From: Actinomycetes bacterium
Lineage (GTDB): Bacteria; Actinomycetota; Acidimicrobiia; Acidimicrobiales; Ilumatobacteraceae
Direction of reading: 5' to 3'
Length of the DNA: 64,000 nucleotides
NCBI GenBank assembly: GCA_027491335.1
Contig: JAIXWJ010000037.1
Location: 47,766-111,765, forward strand
Positions 27,186 to 35,121 of the stretch are shown here, one piece after another. The position numbers were made by a program, and so were the translations under genes. Position 1 is the first letter of the stretch, and every line of letters starts with the position of its first letter. The notes under the pieces were generated by a model. That model was not told the DNA's origin and did no database searches. It worked only from the letters and a program-made list of their open reading frames with translations.

Positions 27186-27223
27186 TCTGACGCACCGTCA
27201 GAAATTTCTGACGGTGCGTCAGA
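27186..27223. promoter_or_regulatory. Double operator forming a perfect 38-bp palindrome
   Basis: Two 17-bp sites, TCTGACGCACCGTCAGA (27186-27202) and its exact reverse complement (27207-27223), are separated by AATT. Centres are 21 bp apart, two helical turns, so two dimers could bind one DNA face. It sits between the divergent importer operon and the binding-protein gene. A GATACT hexamer on the minus strand (27182-27187) overlaps the edge of the first site; TACCCT at 27243-27248 could be the plus-strand -10. Confidence 0.8.
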
Positions 27224-27302
27224 AAGCCCTCTCCGACTCTGCTACCCTGCGCAACGGATCTCGCTCCCGGCGGGGTCCATGTTCCTAGAGGGGGAAACAC
27301 AC

Positions 27303-28772
27303 ATGAAGAAGCAGTCCCGCATTGCGGTCGCGCTGTTCGCTGGTGCCTCGCTCATCCTCGCTGCCTGTGGCGGCGACGACGGCGGCGACACCACCGAGGC
27401 GCCCACCAGTGAGGCGCCCACCAGTGAGGCACCTTCCACCGACGCTCCCGCCGAGGAGCCCACGGCCTCCGACATCGGAGTCACCGAGACCACCATCAGC
27501 ATCGGCGTTGCCGTGGCCGACCTCGAAGCGGTTCGCGCGGTCATGCCGGGCGTCGTGCCCGAGACCCTGACCACGGATCACCTGTTCGACCGCTGGAAGG
27601 TCTTCGCCGACGACATCAACGAAGCCGGCGGCATCAACGGACGCACCATCGAACTGGTCCGTCTCGTGTGGAACCCGCTCGACCAGACCTCGTTCGACGC
27701 TCTGTGCGCCGCGGCCACCATCGACAACGAGATTTTCGCTCTGGTCAATGGCACCGGTCTGTCGTCGATCGCCCGTGAGTGCATCTTCGACGCTGGCGTG
27801 CCGATCCTGTACGGCGACGTGATGACCGAGGCCGAGTTGGCCACCGGCCTCGCGATTTCGCTCGTGCCGCCGACCGAAACGATGGCCGCCGCCGGCGCCA
27901 AGCAGTGGATCGAGAACACCGACGCCGCTGCTGGTTCGACCGTGGGCATCATGTCGAACAACACCCCCGGTGGCACCGCCGCCGGTGACGCCGCCCAGGC
28001 CACCCTCGAAGAGGCTGGCTTCGTGGTGACCCGCGCCGAACTGAACTCGGTCTCGGGCGACAACGCCGCCATCAACGAAGAGGGTGCGGTTGCCGTGGGT
28101 AACTTCGTCGCCGAGGGTGCGGTTCACGTGCTCGTGGCCACGCCGTTCACCGAGAACACCGGCTTCTGGACCAAGGCCGCCGAGGCCGACCTGCCCTTCA
28201 CCCTGCTCGACGTGTCGTCGTCGGGATGCTCGCCCTTCGGCCTCAGCGCCGACCGTGCGGCCACCGCGGTGGGTAGCTCGTGCACCACGGCCTTCGACCA
28301 CTCGACCGATGGCACCGCCATTCGCCCCGACAGCGAGTTCGAGGCGGCCTGCCGCGCCAACTTCGATGAGAACTTCACCGAGTACTACGGCGGACCGTCG
28401 AACCCCGGCGTCCCGGCCGGTCGTCAGTTGACCGACACCGCGGGCAAGGTGCTCAACTCGGACTACACGCCGCAGGAGTGCTCCATCTCCAACATCATCA
28501 AGTTGGGCTTGGAAGCTGCCGGCGTGAATCCGACGCGTGCGTCCTTCATCGAGGCCATCTTGGGCTTGGGTGACGTTCCGTTGGCTCTCATCGGTGGTGG
28601 CACCGGAACCTTCGCCCCCGGCAAGCCGTTCGCGGCCAACGCCGTTCACGTGGTGAAGGTGACCGCGGCCAACGCTCAGACCGCCCCCGACGCCAACGGC
28701 CTGTACAACGGCTGTGCGGCTCCGGTGAACTGCGGTGTGGTCACCAGCGACTGGACGCCGATCGCGGACTGA
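27303..28772 (+). CDS. Branched-chain-type ABC transporter substrate-binding lipoprotein
   Basis: A 489-residue periplasmic-binding protein of the LivJ/type-I fold. The signal peptide ends in lipobox LAAC (Cys22). A low-complexity acidic linker (TEAPTSEAPTSEAPSTDAPAEE) joins it to the core, which begins TISIGVAVADLEAVR and includes LFDRWKVFADDINEAGGINGR, typical of the family. The start at 27303 has GAGGGGGAAA before it; an ATG at 27279 in frame is less likely. It is divergent from the fused importer genes across the double operator, and should deliver the ligand to them. Ligand unknown. Confidence 0.9.
   Translation: MKKQSRIAVALFAGASLILAACGGDDGGDTTEAPTSEAPTSEAPSTDAPAEEPTASDIGVTETTISIGVAVADLEAVRAVMPGVVPETLTTDHLFDRWKVFADDINEAGGINGRTIELVRLVWNPLDQTSFDALCAAATIDNEIFALVNGTGLSSIARECIFDAGVPILYGDVMTEAELATGLAISLVPPTETMAAAGAKQWIENTDAAAGSTVGIMSNNTPGGTAAGDAAQATLEEAGFVVTRAELNSVSGDNAAINEEGAVAVGNFVAEGAVHVLVATPFTENTGFWTKAAEADLPFTLLDVSSSGCSPFGLSADRAATAVGSSCTTAFDHSTDGTAIRPDSEFEAACRANFDENFTEYYGGPSNPGVPAGRQLTDTAGKVLNSDYTPQECSISNIIKLGLEAAGVNPTRASFIEAILGLGDVPLALIGGGTGTFAPGKPFAANAVHVVKVTAANAQTAPDANGLYNGCAAPVNCGVVTSDWTPIAD
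27396..27440 (+). repeat. 15-bp tandem repeat in the lipoprotein linker
   Basis: GAGGCGCCCACCAGT occurs twice exactly (27396-27410, 27411-27425), then once decayed, encoding EAPTS-EAPTS-EAPST. In frame, so it only changes linker length between the lipid anchor and the binding domain. Confidence 0.75.
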
Positions 28773-28842
28773 CGCTCCGATACAACGGTTCGGTTTGACC
28801 GAGCCGAGTGCGGAACGGGTTGACCGAACTGCACGTGGGACC

Positions 28843-28879
28843 AGAGGGGTCGGGTGGGAGAAATCCCCCCGGCCCCTCT
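28843..28879 (+). terminator. Terminator-like hairpin after the binding-protein gene
   Basis: AGAGGGGTCGGGTGGG pairs with CCCCCCGGCCCCTCT across a short AGAAA loop, with one mismatch and a G-T pair. It begins 71 bp after the stop codon and ends 9 bp before the first 57-bp palindromic repeat. Confidence 0.65.
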
Positions 28880-28888
28880 CCCTTTCCC

Positions 28889-28945
28889 GCGACAAATTGT
28901 CGCTTTACGTACATGGCTCGTGTACACAAAGCGACAATTTGTCGC
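28889..28945. repeat. 57-bp palindromic repeat, left copy
   Basis: The unit has two 15-bp palindromes (GCGACAAATTGTCGC at 28889-28903, GCGACAATTTGTCGC at 28931-28945), 42 bp centre to centre. Between them an inner inverted repeat GTACA...TGTAC surrounds a TGGCTCG loop. The whole unit is an inverted repeat with 25-bp arms, 23 of which match. A near-identical unit lies on the other side of the next gene. Confidence 0.9.
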
Positions 28946-28990
28946 GTTTTGGGCAAAGGGTGCCACAGCGGAATGCTTTGCTGATCGCCC

Positions 28991-29932
28991 ATGTGGAGCG
29001 ATGCAGCAAACATCATCAATCTCGCCGAACGGCGACGCGGAATCATCACCATCGAGGACTTGGCCTCCATCGGCATCAACCGGCGCACAGCAAGCCGACT
29101 GGCTCGCGAGGGGGTGCTGCGTTGCATCTATCGCGGGTCCATCTTCGCCGTCGGAGAGGCCCATCTCGACATCGAGGCGGAAGTTCTCGCCGCATCCCTG
29201 GCACTGCCTCACGGTTGGGTTTCGGGAACGACCGCGGCGGCCTACTGGGGCCTTCGCCGCATTCCGCGTGACCGCATCCAGATGACGGTTCAAGGAACCA
29301 CACTCCCCCGCGTTGCCAACATGCGAATTCGACGCACCAGGTTCGAGAACCCCGACATCGTGGAGACGCTCTCGGGTGGTCGTGTCAGCTCGCCCGCGCA
29401 GACCCTCTTCGAGATTTCCAGCGAACTCGATGATCGAATTCTGCGATCAGTTCTCGAGGATGCCTTGAATCGAAAGCTGGTCACGATGGAGCAACTCAAT
29501 CGGTTCGGCTCCGCGGTCACTCGCATGGGTCGCGATGGTTCGGCACGTTTTCGCCACGTGGTGATGGAACGAGTCGCGAGCCTTCCGCCCGCGATGAGTC
29601 ACGATGAGATCATCCTGATGGATGCACTCCAACTCACCGGGCTCGAGTGGATTCCTCAATACCCTCTCCGGTTGACTCACGGCAGCGTGATCCACCTCGA
29701 CGCCGCCTTACCGGAACTTCGGTTGGGCCTCGAACTGGACGGGGAACTTCACGACACGATCGTGGCAATTCATCGCGACAAACATCGCGATCTACTCGCC
29801 GCGGCAGAGGGTTGGATGGTGTTGCGCCCGACCACCGACGATGTGCGCAACGACCTTCGAGCAACGGTGGCCACGATCATGACCGCGGTCGAACACCGCA
29901 TCGCGTCCTCACCCGCGCCCACCGCCGCCTAA
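28991..29932 (+). CDS. AbiEi-like HTH protein with C-terminal Vsr/DUF559-like nuclease fold
   Basis: A 313-residue protein. The N-terminus (~10-60) looks like the winged helix of AbiEi-type antitoxins: IITIEDLASIGINRRTASRLAREGVLRCIYRGSIF. A middle part includes SGTTAAAYWGLRRIP. The C-terminal ~90 residues carry a nuclease-like core, IHLDAALPELRLGLELDGELHD followed by HRDLLAAAEGWMVLRPT, with the D...E-x-D spacing of Vsr/DUF559 proteins. No AbiEii toxin is adjacent, so it is not a standard toxin-antitoxin pair. It stands alone between the two 57-bp palindromic repeats and may have moved with them. Function unknown. Confidence 0.78.
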   Translation: MWSDAANIINLAERRRGIITIEDLASIGINRRTASRLAREGVLRCIYRGSIFAVGEAHLDIEAEVLAASLALPHGWVSGTTAAAYWGLRRIPRDRIQMTVQGTTLPRVANMRIRRTRFENPDIVETLSGGRVSSPAQTLFEISSELDDRILRSVLEDALNRKLVTMEQLNRFGSAVTRMGRDGSARFRHVVMERVASLPPAMSHDEIILMDALQLTGLEWIPQYPLRLTHGSVIHLDAALPELRLGLELDGELHDTIVAIHRDKHRDLLAAAEGWMVLRPTTDDVRNDLRATVATIMTAVEHRIASSPAPTAA

Positions 29933-29943
29933 AAAACCAAACT

Positions 29944-30000
29944 GCGACAAATTGTCGCTTTGTGTACATGGCTCGTGTACGTAAAGCGACAAATTGTCGC
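29944..30000. repeat. 57-bp palindromic repeat, right copy
   Basis: Same layout as the left copy. It differs at five bases: AC to GT at unit positions 19-20 and 38-39, and the centre base of the second 15-bp palindrome. Its arms match the left copy in reverse-complement orientation, but the TGGCTCG loop is in the same orientation. It ends 7 bp before the stop codon of the converging deacylase-like gene. Confidence 0.9.
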
Positions 30001-30007
30001 AAAGTGG

Positions 30008-31729
30008 TTAGCGGGCGGGGACGGTGTAGGTGTCGCGGCCGGACTTCAGCACCGTTCCCGGCACCCGTCCATTCGCCACGCCATCTTCCACGATCACCAC
30101 GCCGTTCACCAGAACGCGCTTCACACCGAACGAGCCGGCCGTCAATCGCGACGAATCACCCGGCAGGTCCGTCACCAACGCCGCGTCCTCGGACCCCACC
30201 GCGGTCGGGTCGAACACCACCACATCGGCGAACGCGCCTTCGCGCAACTCTCCGCGATCGGTGAATCCGAACAGTCGCGCCGGTGCCGACGTCATCATCT
30301 TCACGGCGTGCTCCACCGGCACCAACTGGCGGCCGCGGATGCAGTCCGACAGCCAACGCGTCGGGTACGGCGCACCGCACATACGGTCGAGGTGCGCGCC
30401 GGCGTCGGAGCCGCCGATGATCGCCCGCTCGTCCTGCCACAGTTCCGCGCGCATCCGCCACGACTCGGCGTCGTCGTCCTGCGGGGTCGGCCACAACACG
30501 GTCTGCAGTTCGTCGGCGATCACGATGTCGAGCAACGTTCCGAAGCAGCTGCGCCCGCGTTCGTTGGCGATGTCGCGCACGATGCGACCCTTCAGCCCGC
30601 GGTTCGCGTCCGAGTACGTGTCACCGATCACGTAGTCGCCCCAGTCCGCGAGACGACGGAACACTCCGGCCGCCTGCGACAGGCTGTTCTCCAGCAGAAG
30701 CACGCGCGTGTCGGGGTCCTGCAAGCGCACGATTCGTTCGGCAACCGGCACGCCGAGGATCTTCTGCCAACCGGGCAACAGCCACAAGCCACAGAAGTTC
30801 AGGAAGCTCATGTTCATCGGAACCTGCACCGGCATGGTGAGCGCCACCACGCGTCCGCCCAGTTCCACCGAACGGTCGTAGGCCGAGATCTGACGCGGCA
30901 CACGATCCGGCTCGCGCGAATCCACGGTGAGCACGTTCCAGTTCATGGGCCGATTGGCAGCCGCGCTCATGCGTCCGAGCAGTTCGATCTCGTCGTCGGC
31001 GAATCGATCGAGGCAACCCGGCACGATGCCTTCGAGCGTGGTGCCTTCGTGCTGGCCCACTTCCTCGCACAGTGCGATCAACTCGTCGTGGGTCGCCCAA
31101 CGACTGGCCACCGGTTCGCCGTCACCGTCGCTGTGGGAGGTGCTGTTGGTGAACGAGAATCCCAACGCTCCCGCTTCGATGGCGCGTGCCAACTCGGCGC
31201 GCATCGCGGCGATCTGATCGGCGTCCGCGGCCGCGCCGACCGCCTCGCCGCCCATCACGTAGCGACGAATCGCGCAGTGTCCCACCAGGAAACCGGCGTT
31301 CACGGCGATGTTGCCCTCGAGACGTCCGAGGTAATCCGAGAAGGTTTCCCACGCCCAGTCCGTGCCGTTCTCGAGCGCCGCCAGCGGCATGCCCTCCACC
31401 TTGGCCATCATCTTGCGCAAGTAGTCCGCATCGCCGGGCAACAGAGGAGCCAATGTGAAGCCGCAGTTGCCTCCCACGACGGTGGTGACGCCATGAACGC
31501 TGGACGGGCTGGCCGTCGGGTCCCACAACAGTTGAGCGTCGTAGTGCGTGTGCGGATCGATGAATCCCGGGGTCACGTACATGCCGGTGGCATCGATGAT
31601 CTCGGCGGCCGAATCCTCGACCACACCGATGGCGACCACGCGGCCGTCCTTGATGCCCACGTCGGCGCGACGGGCCGGTGCCCCCGTGCCATCGATGACG
31701 GTGCCTCCGCGGATAACGATGTCGAGCAT
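30008..31729 (-). CDS. N-acyl-D-amino-acid deacylase-family amidohydrolase
   Basis: A 573-residue metallo-dependent hydrolase. The N-terminus MLDIVIRGGTVIDGTG and the metal site GFIDPHTHYDAQLLWDP are classic for the D-aminoacylase/dihydroorotase-like group. VGGNCGFTLAP, a GHCAIRR segment, and the catalytic Asp in IIGGSDAGAHLDRM follow. The natural substrate in such catabolic clusters is often not a D-amino acid. The start has AAGGGG upstream. Its promoter shares the operator at 31786-31802 with the aldehyde dehydrogenase gene. Confidence 0.88.
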   Translation of the reverse strand: MLDIVIRGGTVIDGTGAPARRADVGIKDGRVVAIGVVEDSAAEIIDATGMYVTPGFIDPHTHYDAQLLWDPTASPSSVHGVTTVVGGNCGFTLAPLLPGDADYLRKMMAKVEGMPLAALENGTDWAWETFSDYLGRLEGNIAVNAGFLVGHCAIRRYVMGGEAVGAAADADQIAAMRAELARAIEAGALGFSFTNSTSHSDGDGEPVASRWATHDELIALCEEVGQHEGTTLEGIVPGCLDRFADDEIELLGRMSAAANRPMNWNVLTVDSREPDRVPRQISAYDRSVELGGRVVALTMPVQVPMNMSFLNFCGLWLLPGWQKILGVPVAERIVRLQDPDTRVLLLENSLSQAAGVFRRLADWGDYVIGDTYSDANRGLKGRIVRDIANERGRSCFGTLLDIVIADELQTVLWPTPQDDDAESWRMRAELWQDERAIIGGSDAGAHLDRMCGAPYPTRWLSDCIRGRQLVPVEHAVKMMTSAPARLFGFTDRGELREGAFADVVVFDPTAVGSEDAALVTDLPGDSSRLTAGSFGVKRVLVNGVVIVEDGVANGRVPGTVLKSGRDTYTVPAR

Positions 31730-31785
31730 GCTCTGGGCCCCTTGAGTTGGATCGCGGCGGATGTCGAATGACGACTGCGATGGAA

Positions 31786-31802
31786 TCTGACGGTCCGTCA
31801 GA
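31786..31802. promoter_or_regulatory. 17-bp palindromic operator
   Basis: TCTGACGGTCCGTCAGA lies between the divergent deacylase-like and aldehyde dehydrogenase genes. On the plus strand a GATTGT hexamer (31801-31806) overlaps its right edge and could be a -10 box. Confidence 0.75.
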
Positions 31803-31840
31803 TTGTAGCCTTCGACTGGTCGTCACGACGGAGGGGAAAC

Positions 31841-33319
31841 ATGGGTTCATCAGGCACAGCCGACAAGCGTTACCGACTTCTGATCGGTGGCGAATGGGTG
31901 GATGGCGACGAGGGCACGAGCCCGGTCATCAATCCGGCCACCGAAGAAGTGGTCGGGCACGCCCCCGAGGCCAGCGTCGCCCAGGCCGAAGCCGCCGCCC
32001 GCGCCGCCCAGGAGGCCTTCCCCAAGTGGTGGCGCACACCTCCCGCCGAGCGCGCCCGTCTGTTGCAGGCCGTCGCCGACAAGTTGCGCGAGCGTCAAGG
32101 TGATCTGGTTCCGTTGATCATCAGCGAGACCGGCGCCACCGCCATGGTGGGTTCGCGCATGCAGGTGCCGGTGGCCATCGAGCGATTCGAGCGCTACGCC
32201 AAGTCCGCCACCCGCAGCATCGACATTCCTTTGCCCCCCTCGCCGATGCAAGCCACGCCGTTGGCCGCCGGCGGACTCATTGGTGGCGTCGTTCATCGTC
32301 AACCGGTCGGCGTCGTCGCCTGTATCTCGCCCTACAACTTCCCCGTCGTGAACATGGCCGGCAAGATCGCGCCCGCTCTCGCGGTCGGTTGCACCGTCGT
32401 CATGAAGCCCGCACCGCAGGATCCGCTGGCGGTCATCGAGTTGGCCGAGATCATGCACGAGGTGGGCTTCCCGCCCGGCGTGATCAACATCATCACCTCC
32501 TCGAAGCCCGAGCCGGCCGCGGCGCTCACCACCAGTCGCAACGTCGACATGGTGTCGTTCACCGGCTCCACCAGCGTGGGCGCTCGAATCATGGAAGCCG
32601 GCGCTGCCACCATGAAGCGCCAATTGCTCGAGTTGGGCGGCAAGGGAGCCGGCCTCGTCATGGAGGACGCCGACATCGCCAAGGCCGTCGCCGGCATCCA
32701 GAGCGTGTGGGCTTTCCACAGCGGACAGATCTGCACGGCGCCCACACGCGCCATCGTGCATCGCAGTCGCTACGACGAGTTGGTGGCGGCTCTGGCCAAG
32801 GTGGCCCCGAACCTGAAGGTGGGCGACCCGACGTCCATGGACACACTCGTCGGACCCGTCATCTCGTCGATCCAGCGTGATCGCATCGAGAGCTACATCA
32901 AGGCCGGCGCCGACGAGGGCGCCGAGTTGGTGGTCGACGGTCGTCGACCGTCGCACATGGAACGTGGCTACTACGTGGGTCCGACCCTCATCGCCGGTTG
33001 CCGCGCCGACATGACTCCGGTTCAGCAGGAGATCTTCGGACCGGTCGTGGTCGTCGTGCCCTTCGACGACGAGGACGAGGGAATCGCCATCGCCAACGGC
33101 ACCGAGTTCGGTCTGTACGACTACGTGTTCTCACAGGACAGCGACCGCGCGTACCGCATCGCTCGTCAGTTGCGCAGCGGCAACGTGGGCATCAACACCG
33201 CCCAGCGCAATCATGAGGCACCCTTCGGTGGCTTCAAGATGAGCGGCGTCGGTCGCGACGGCGGCGACTTCGGCCTGCACTGCTACACGGAGATGCAGTC
33301 CATCGTCTGGCCCGGCTGA
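31841..33319 (+). CDS. NAD(P)-dependent aldehyde dehydrogenase
   Basis: A 492-residue ALDH superfamily enzyme oxidising an aldehyde to its acid. The general base Glu264 is in ELGGKGAGL and the nucleophile Cys298 in HSGQICTAP. The cofactor region SFTGSTSVGARIM and the C-terminal GGFKMSGVGRDGG are intact. Start ATG with GGAGGGGAAAC. It would fit oxidation of a terminal aldehyde made after P450 attack or after a retro-aldol step in the same island; that link is inference from the shared operator. Confidence 0.92.
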   Translation: MGSSGTADKRYRLLIGGEWVDGDEGTSPVINPATEEVVGHAPEASVAQAEAAARAAQEAFPKWWRTPPAERARLLQAVADKLRERQGDLVPLIISETGATAMVGSRMQVPVAIERFERYAKSATRSIDIPLPPSPMQATPLAAGGLIGGVVHRQPVGVVACISPYNFPVVNMAGKIAPALAVGCTVVMKPAPQDPLAVIELAEIMHEVGFPPGVINIITSSKPEPAAALTTSRNVDMVSFTGSTSVGARIMEAGAATMKRQLLELGGKGAGLVMEDADIAKAVAGIQSVWAFHSGQICTAPTRAIVHRSRYDELVAALAKVAPNLKVGDPTSMDTLVGPVISSIQRDRIESYIKAGADEGAELVVDGRRPSHMERGYYVGPTLIAGCRADMTPVQQEIFGPVVVVVPFDDEDEGIAIANGTEFGLYDYVFSQDSDRAYRIARQLRSGNVGINTAQRNHEAPFGGFKMSGVGRDGGDFGLHCYTEMQSIVWPG

Positions 33320-33355
33320 CGAACACAGACGAGCACGAACACAGACGATCTCAGA

Positions 33356-33380
33356 CGAGTTCGATCGCCCGGAGAACTCG
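33356..33380. terminator. Weak hairpin between convergent genes
   Basis: CGAGTTC and GAACTCG (7-bp arms, 11-nt loop) lie between the aldehyde dehydrogenase and LLM genes, right beside the LLM stop codon. No T-run follows. Upstream there is a small direct repeat CGAACACAGACGA. Confidence 0.35.
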
Positions 33381-33382
33381 AA

Positions 33383-34282
33383 TCATTGACACTTCGCCAC
33401 GACGTTCGTGGCGAAGTCGTCGATGAACGGCTTGTAGGCCGCCGACATCTCGGTCAATCCGGCGTGATCACCGGCCGACGGGTTGCCCAGCGCCCATGGC
33501 ATGCACAACGTTCCGGTGAGACCCATCTCTTCCTCGGCGCGCTTGTACAGATCGGCGGTGGGCATCGCGTACAAGCCGCAGATGATCTCGAAGTCGTCGT
33601 TCTCGCGTCCATACTCGCGCAGATAACCCTTCAACTTCTTGATGTGCATGTCCGCTTCCTCGAGCGGGTAGGCGTTTCCGATCCAGCCGTCGCCGACCCT
33701 GGCCGCGCGCTTCAACGCCGCGTCGGTGTGGCCTCCCACGTAGATGGGCACCTTCTTCGGCGGGTGCGGCTCCATGGTGACCGGCGGAATGTCGTAGTAC
33801 TCGCCGTGGAACTCGACCCAGCCGCCTTCCCACATGGCTCGCAAGGCTTGGATCATTTCGGTCAGACGCTTGCCACGGTTCGAGAAGTCCTGTCCCTGAA
33901 GGTCGAACTCCTCTTTCATCCAACCGGCGCCGGCCCCCAAGGCCACGCGACCGTCGGACAGAACCGATGCCGTGGCGATCTCCTTGGCCAACTGCAGCAA
34001 CGGTCGATGACCGGCCACATAGATGTTGGTGGTGAAGTTCAACTGCTTGGTCACGCTCGTCATCGCGCCGATGAGCACCCACGGATCGGGCCATGCGGTC
34101 TCGGGGTCCCAGATGGGTCGACCGTCGGGATGAGGTGAATACGGATACTTCGACTGCAGATTCTTCGGATACACGAGGTGATCGCTCACCATCAGGCCGT
34201 GATAACCGGCCTCGTCGAGCAGTTGTGCGATGTGCACCAATTGCTTCGTCTTCATGAACGCCGTTGCACACCAGAACTTCAT
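33383..34282 (-). CDS. LLM-class F420-dependent oxidoreductase
   Basis: A 299-residue luciferase-like TIM-barrel enzyme. Hallmarks: DEAGYHGLMVSDHLVYP near the N-terminus, LNFTTNIYVAGHRPLLQLAKEIAT, and GRVALGAGAGWMKEEF. This family in actinobacteria mostly uses cofactor F420 for hydride transfer. The start ATG has GGAGG 6 nt upstream, only about 15 nt from the operator at 34297-34313, so its promoter must lie within the operator. Substrate unknown. Confidence 0.88.
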   Translation of the reverse strand: MKFWCATAFMKTKQLVHIAQLLDEAGYHGLMVSDHLVYPKNLQSKYPYSPHPDGRPIWDPETAWPDPWVLIGAMTSVTKQLNFTTNIYVAGHRPLLQLAKEIATASVLSDGRVALGAGAGWMKEEFDLQGQDFSNRGKRLTEMIQALRAMWEGGWVEFHGEYYDIPPVTMEPHPPKKVPIYVGGHTDAALKRAARVGDGWIGNAYPLEEADMHIKKLKGYLREYGRENDDFEIICGLYAMPTADLYKRAEEEMGLTGTLCMPWALGNPSAGDHAGLTEMSAAYKPFIDDFATNVVAKCQ

Positions 34283-34296
34283 CGCATTCCTCCGTT

Positions 34297-34313
34297 TCTG
34301 ACACTATGCCAGA
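34297..34313. promoter_or_regulatory. 17-bp operator, one half degenerate, touching a start codon
   Basis: TCTGACACTATGCCAGA matches the consensus except one base in the right arm (GCCAGA for GTCAGA). The next base is the first of the hydratase GTG start. CACTAT within it lies 6 nt before the GTG, and TAGTGT on the minus strand could be the -10 for the LLM gene. Confidence 0.6.
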
Positions 34314-35120
34314 GTGATCCAGTCCAAGGTGAACGAGTCGACGGATGACCCCTCGGTCGAAGCGGTCACGCTCGAGTTCCGAACGCTCGACGAAAACTCC
34401 CGCGTCGCGATCGTCACGTTGAACCGTCCCGAGGCCCGCAACGCGATTTCTCCGGACCTGGCCGAACAACTTCCGGCTCGTATCCGCGACGCCGATGCGG
34501 ACCCCTCCGTGCGAGCCATCGTTCTCACCGGAGCCGACCCCGCCTTCTGCGCGGGATTCGACCTACGAGACGTGGGATCGGGAAAGAAGAAAGGCACGAA
34601 CCCTCACCCGGGGTACTGGGGCGCCCTACCACCCACCCGAGTTCCGATCATCGGCGCCATCAACGGAGCCGCGGTCACCGGCGGATTCGAGATCGCGCTC
34701 GCGTGCGATTTTCTCATCGCCTCGGATCATGCCCGTTTCGCCGACACGCACGCCAAGGTGGGCATGATCCCGGGTTGGGGCCTCACCGTGGTCCTTCCCC
34801 GTTTGATCGGTGCGGGTCGCGCCCGACGCATGAGCATCACCGCCGAATTCGTCGACGCGCAGCGCGCCCTCGAGTGGGGTCTCGTCACCGAGGTGGTCGA
34901 ACACTCGATCCTGATCGAGCGAGCCCTGCAGATCGCCGCGACCATTGGCGCCAATCACGGTCCCGCGGTGTCGGCCATCCGACGCTTGTATGACGAGGTC
35001 GCGCCGTTGGGCGACTCCGATGCCGCGTTCGAGTTGGAGAATCGCCGAGCCCGCGAATGGGCCGCCGCGAGAGCGGCGGAGCGAGCGGCCGCGCAAGCCT
35101 CGACGTCGGAGCGTTCCTGA
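34314..35120 (+). CDS. Enoyl-CoA hydratase/isomerase family protein
   Basis: A 268-residue crotonase family enzyme: VTLNRPEARNAIS, FCAGFDLRDVG, AINGAAVTGGFEIALACD, and ADTHAKVGMIPGWG. It is close to the hydratase at 1877-2677 in these segments. The GTG start abuts the operator and shows no ribosome site, consistent with a leaderless message; a second GTG at 34329 is possible. It ends 1 bp before the next LLM gene, so they form an operon. Likely acts on a CoA ester of the island's substrate. Confidence 0.9.
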   Translation: MIQSKVNESTDDPSVEAVTLEFRTLDENSRVAIVTLNRPEARNAISPDLAEQLPARIRDADADPSVRAIVLTGADPAFCAGFDLRDVGSGKKKGTNPHPGYWGALPPTRVPIIGAINGAAVTGGFEIALACDFLIASDHARFADTHAKVGMIPGWGLTVVLPRLIGAGRARRMSITAEFVDAQRALEWGLVTEVVEHSILIERALQIAATIGANHGPAVSAIRRLYDEVAPLGDSDAAFELENRRAREWAAARAAERAAAQASTSERS

Positions 35121-35121
35121 C

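Noticed and set aside
28889..28945. Simple transcription terminator
   Set aside because: A separate GC-rich hairpin already ends the upstream gene, and the unit is a composite of two palindromes repeated on the far side of the next gene.
28889..30000. Insertion sequence
   Set aside because: The ends look like terminal repeats, but the enclosed protein has no transposase motif and no target duplication can be recognised. Kept only as a hypothesis.
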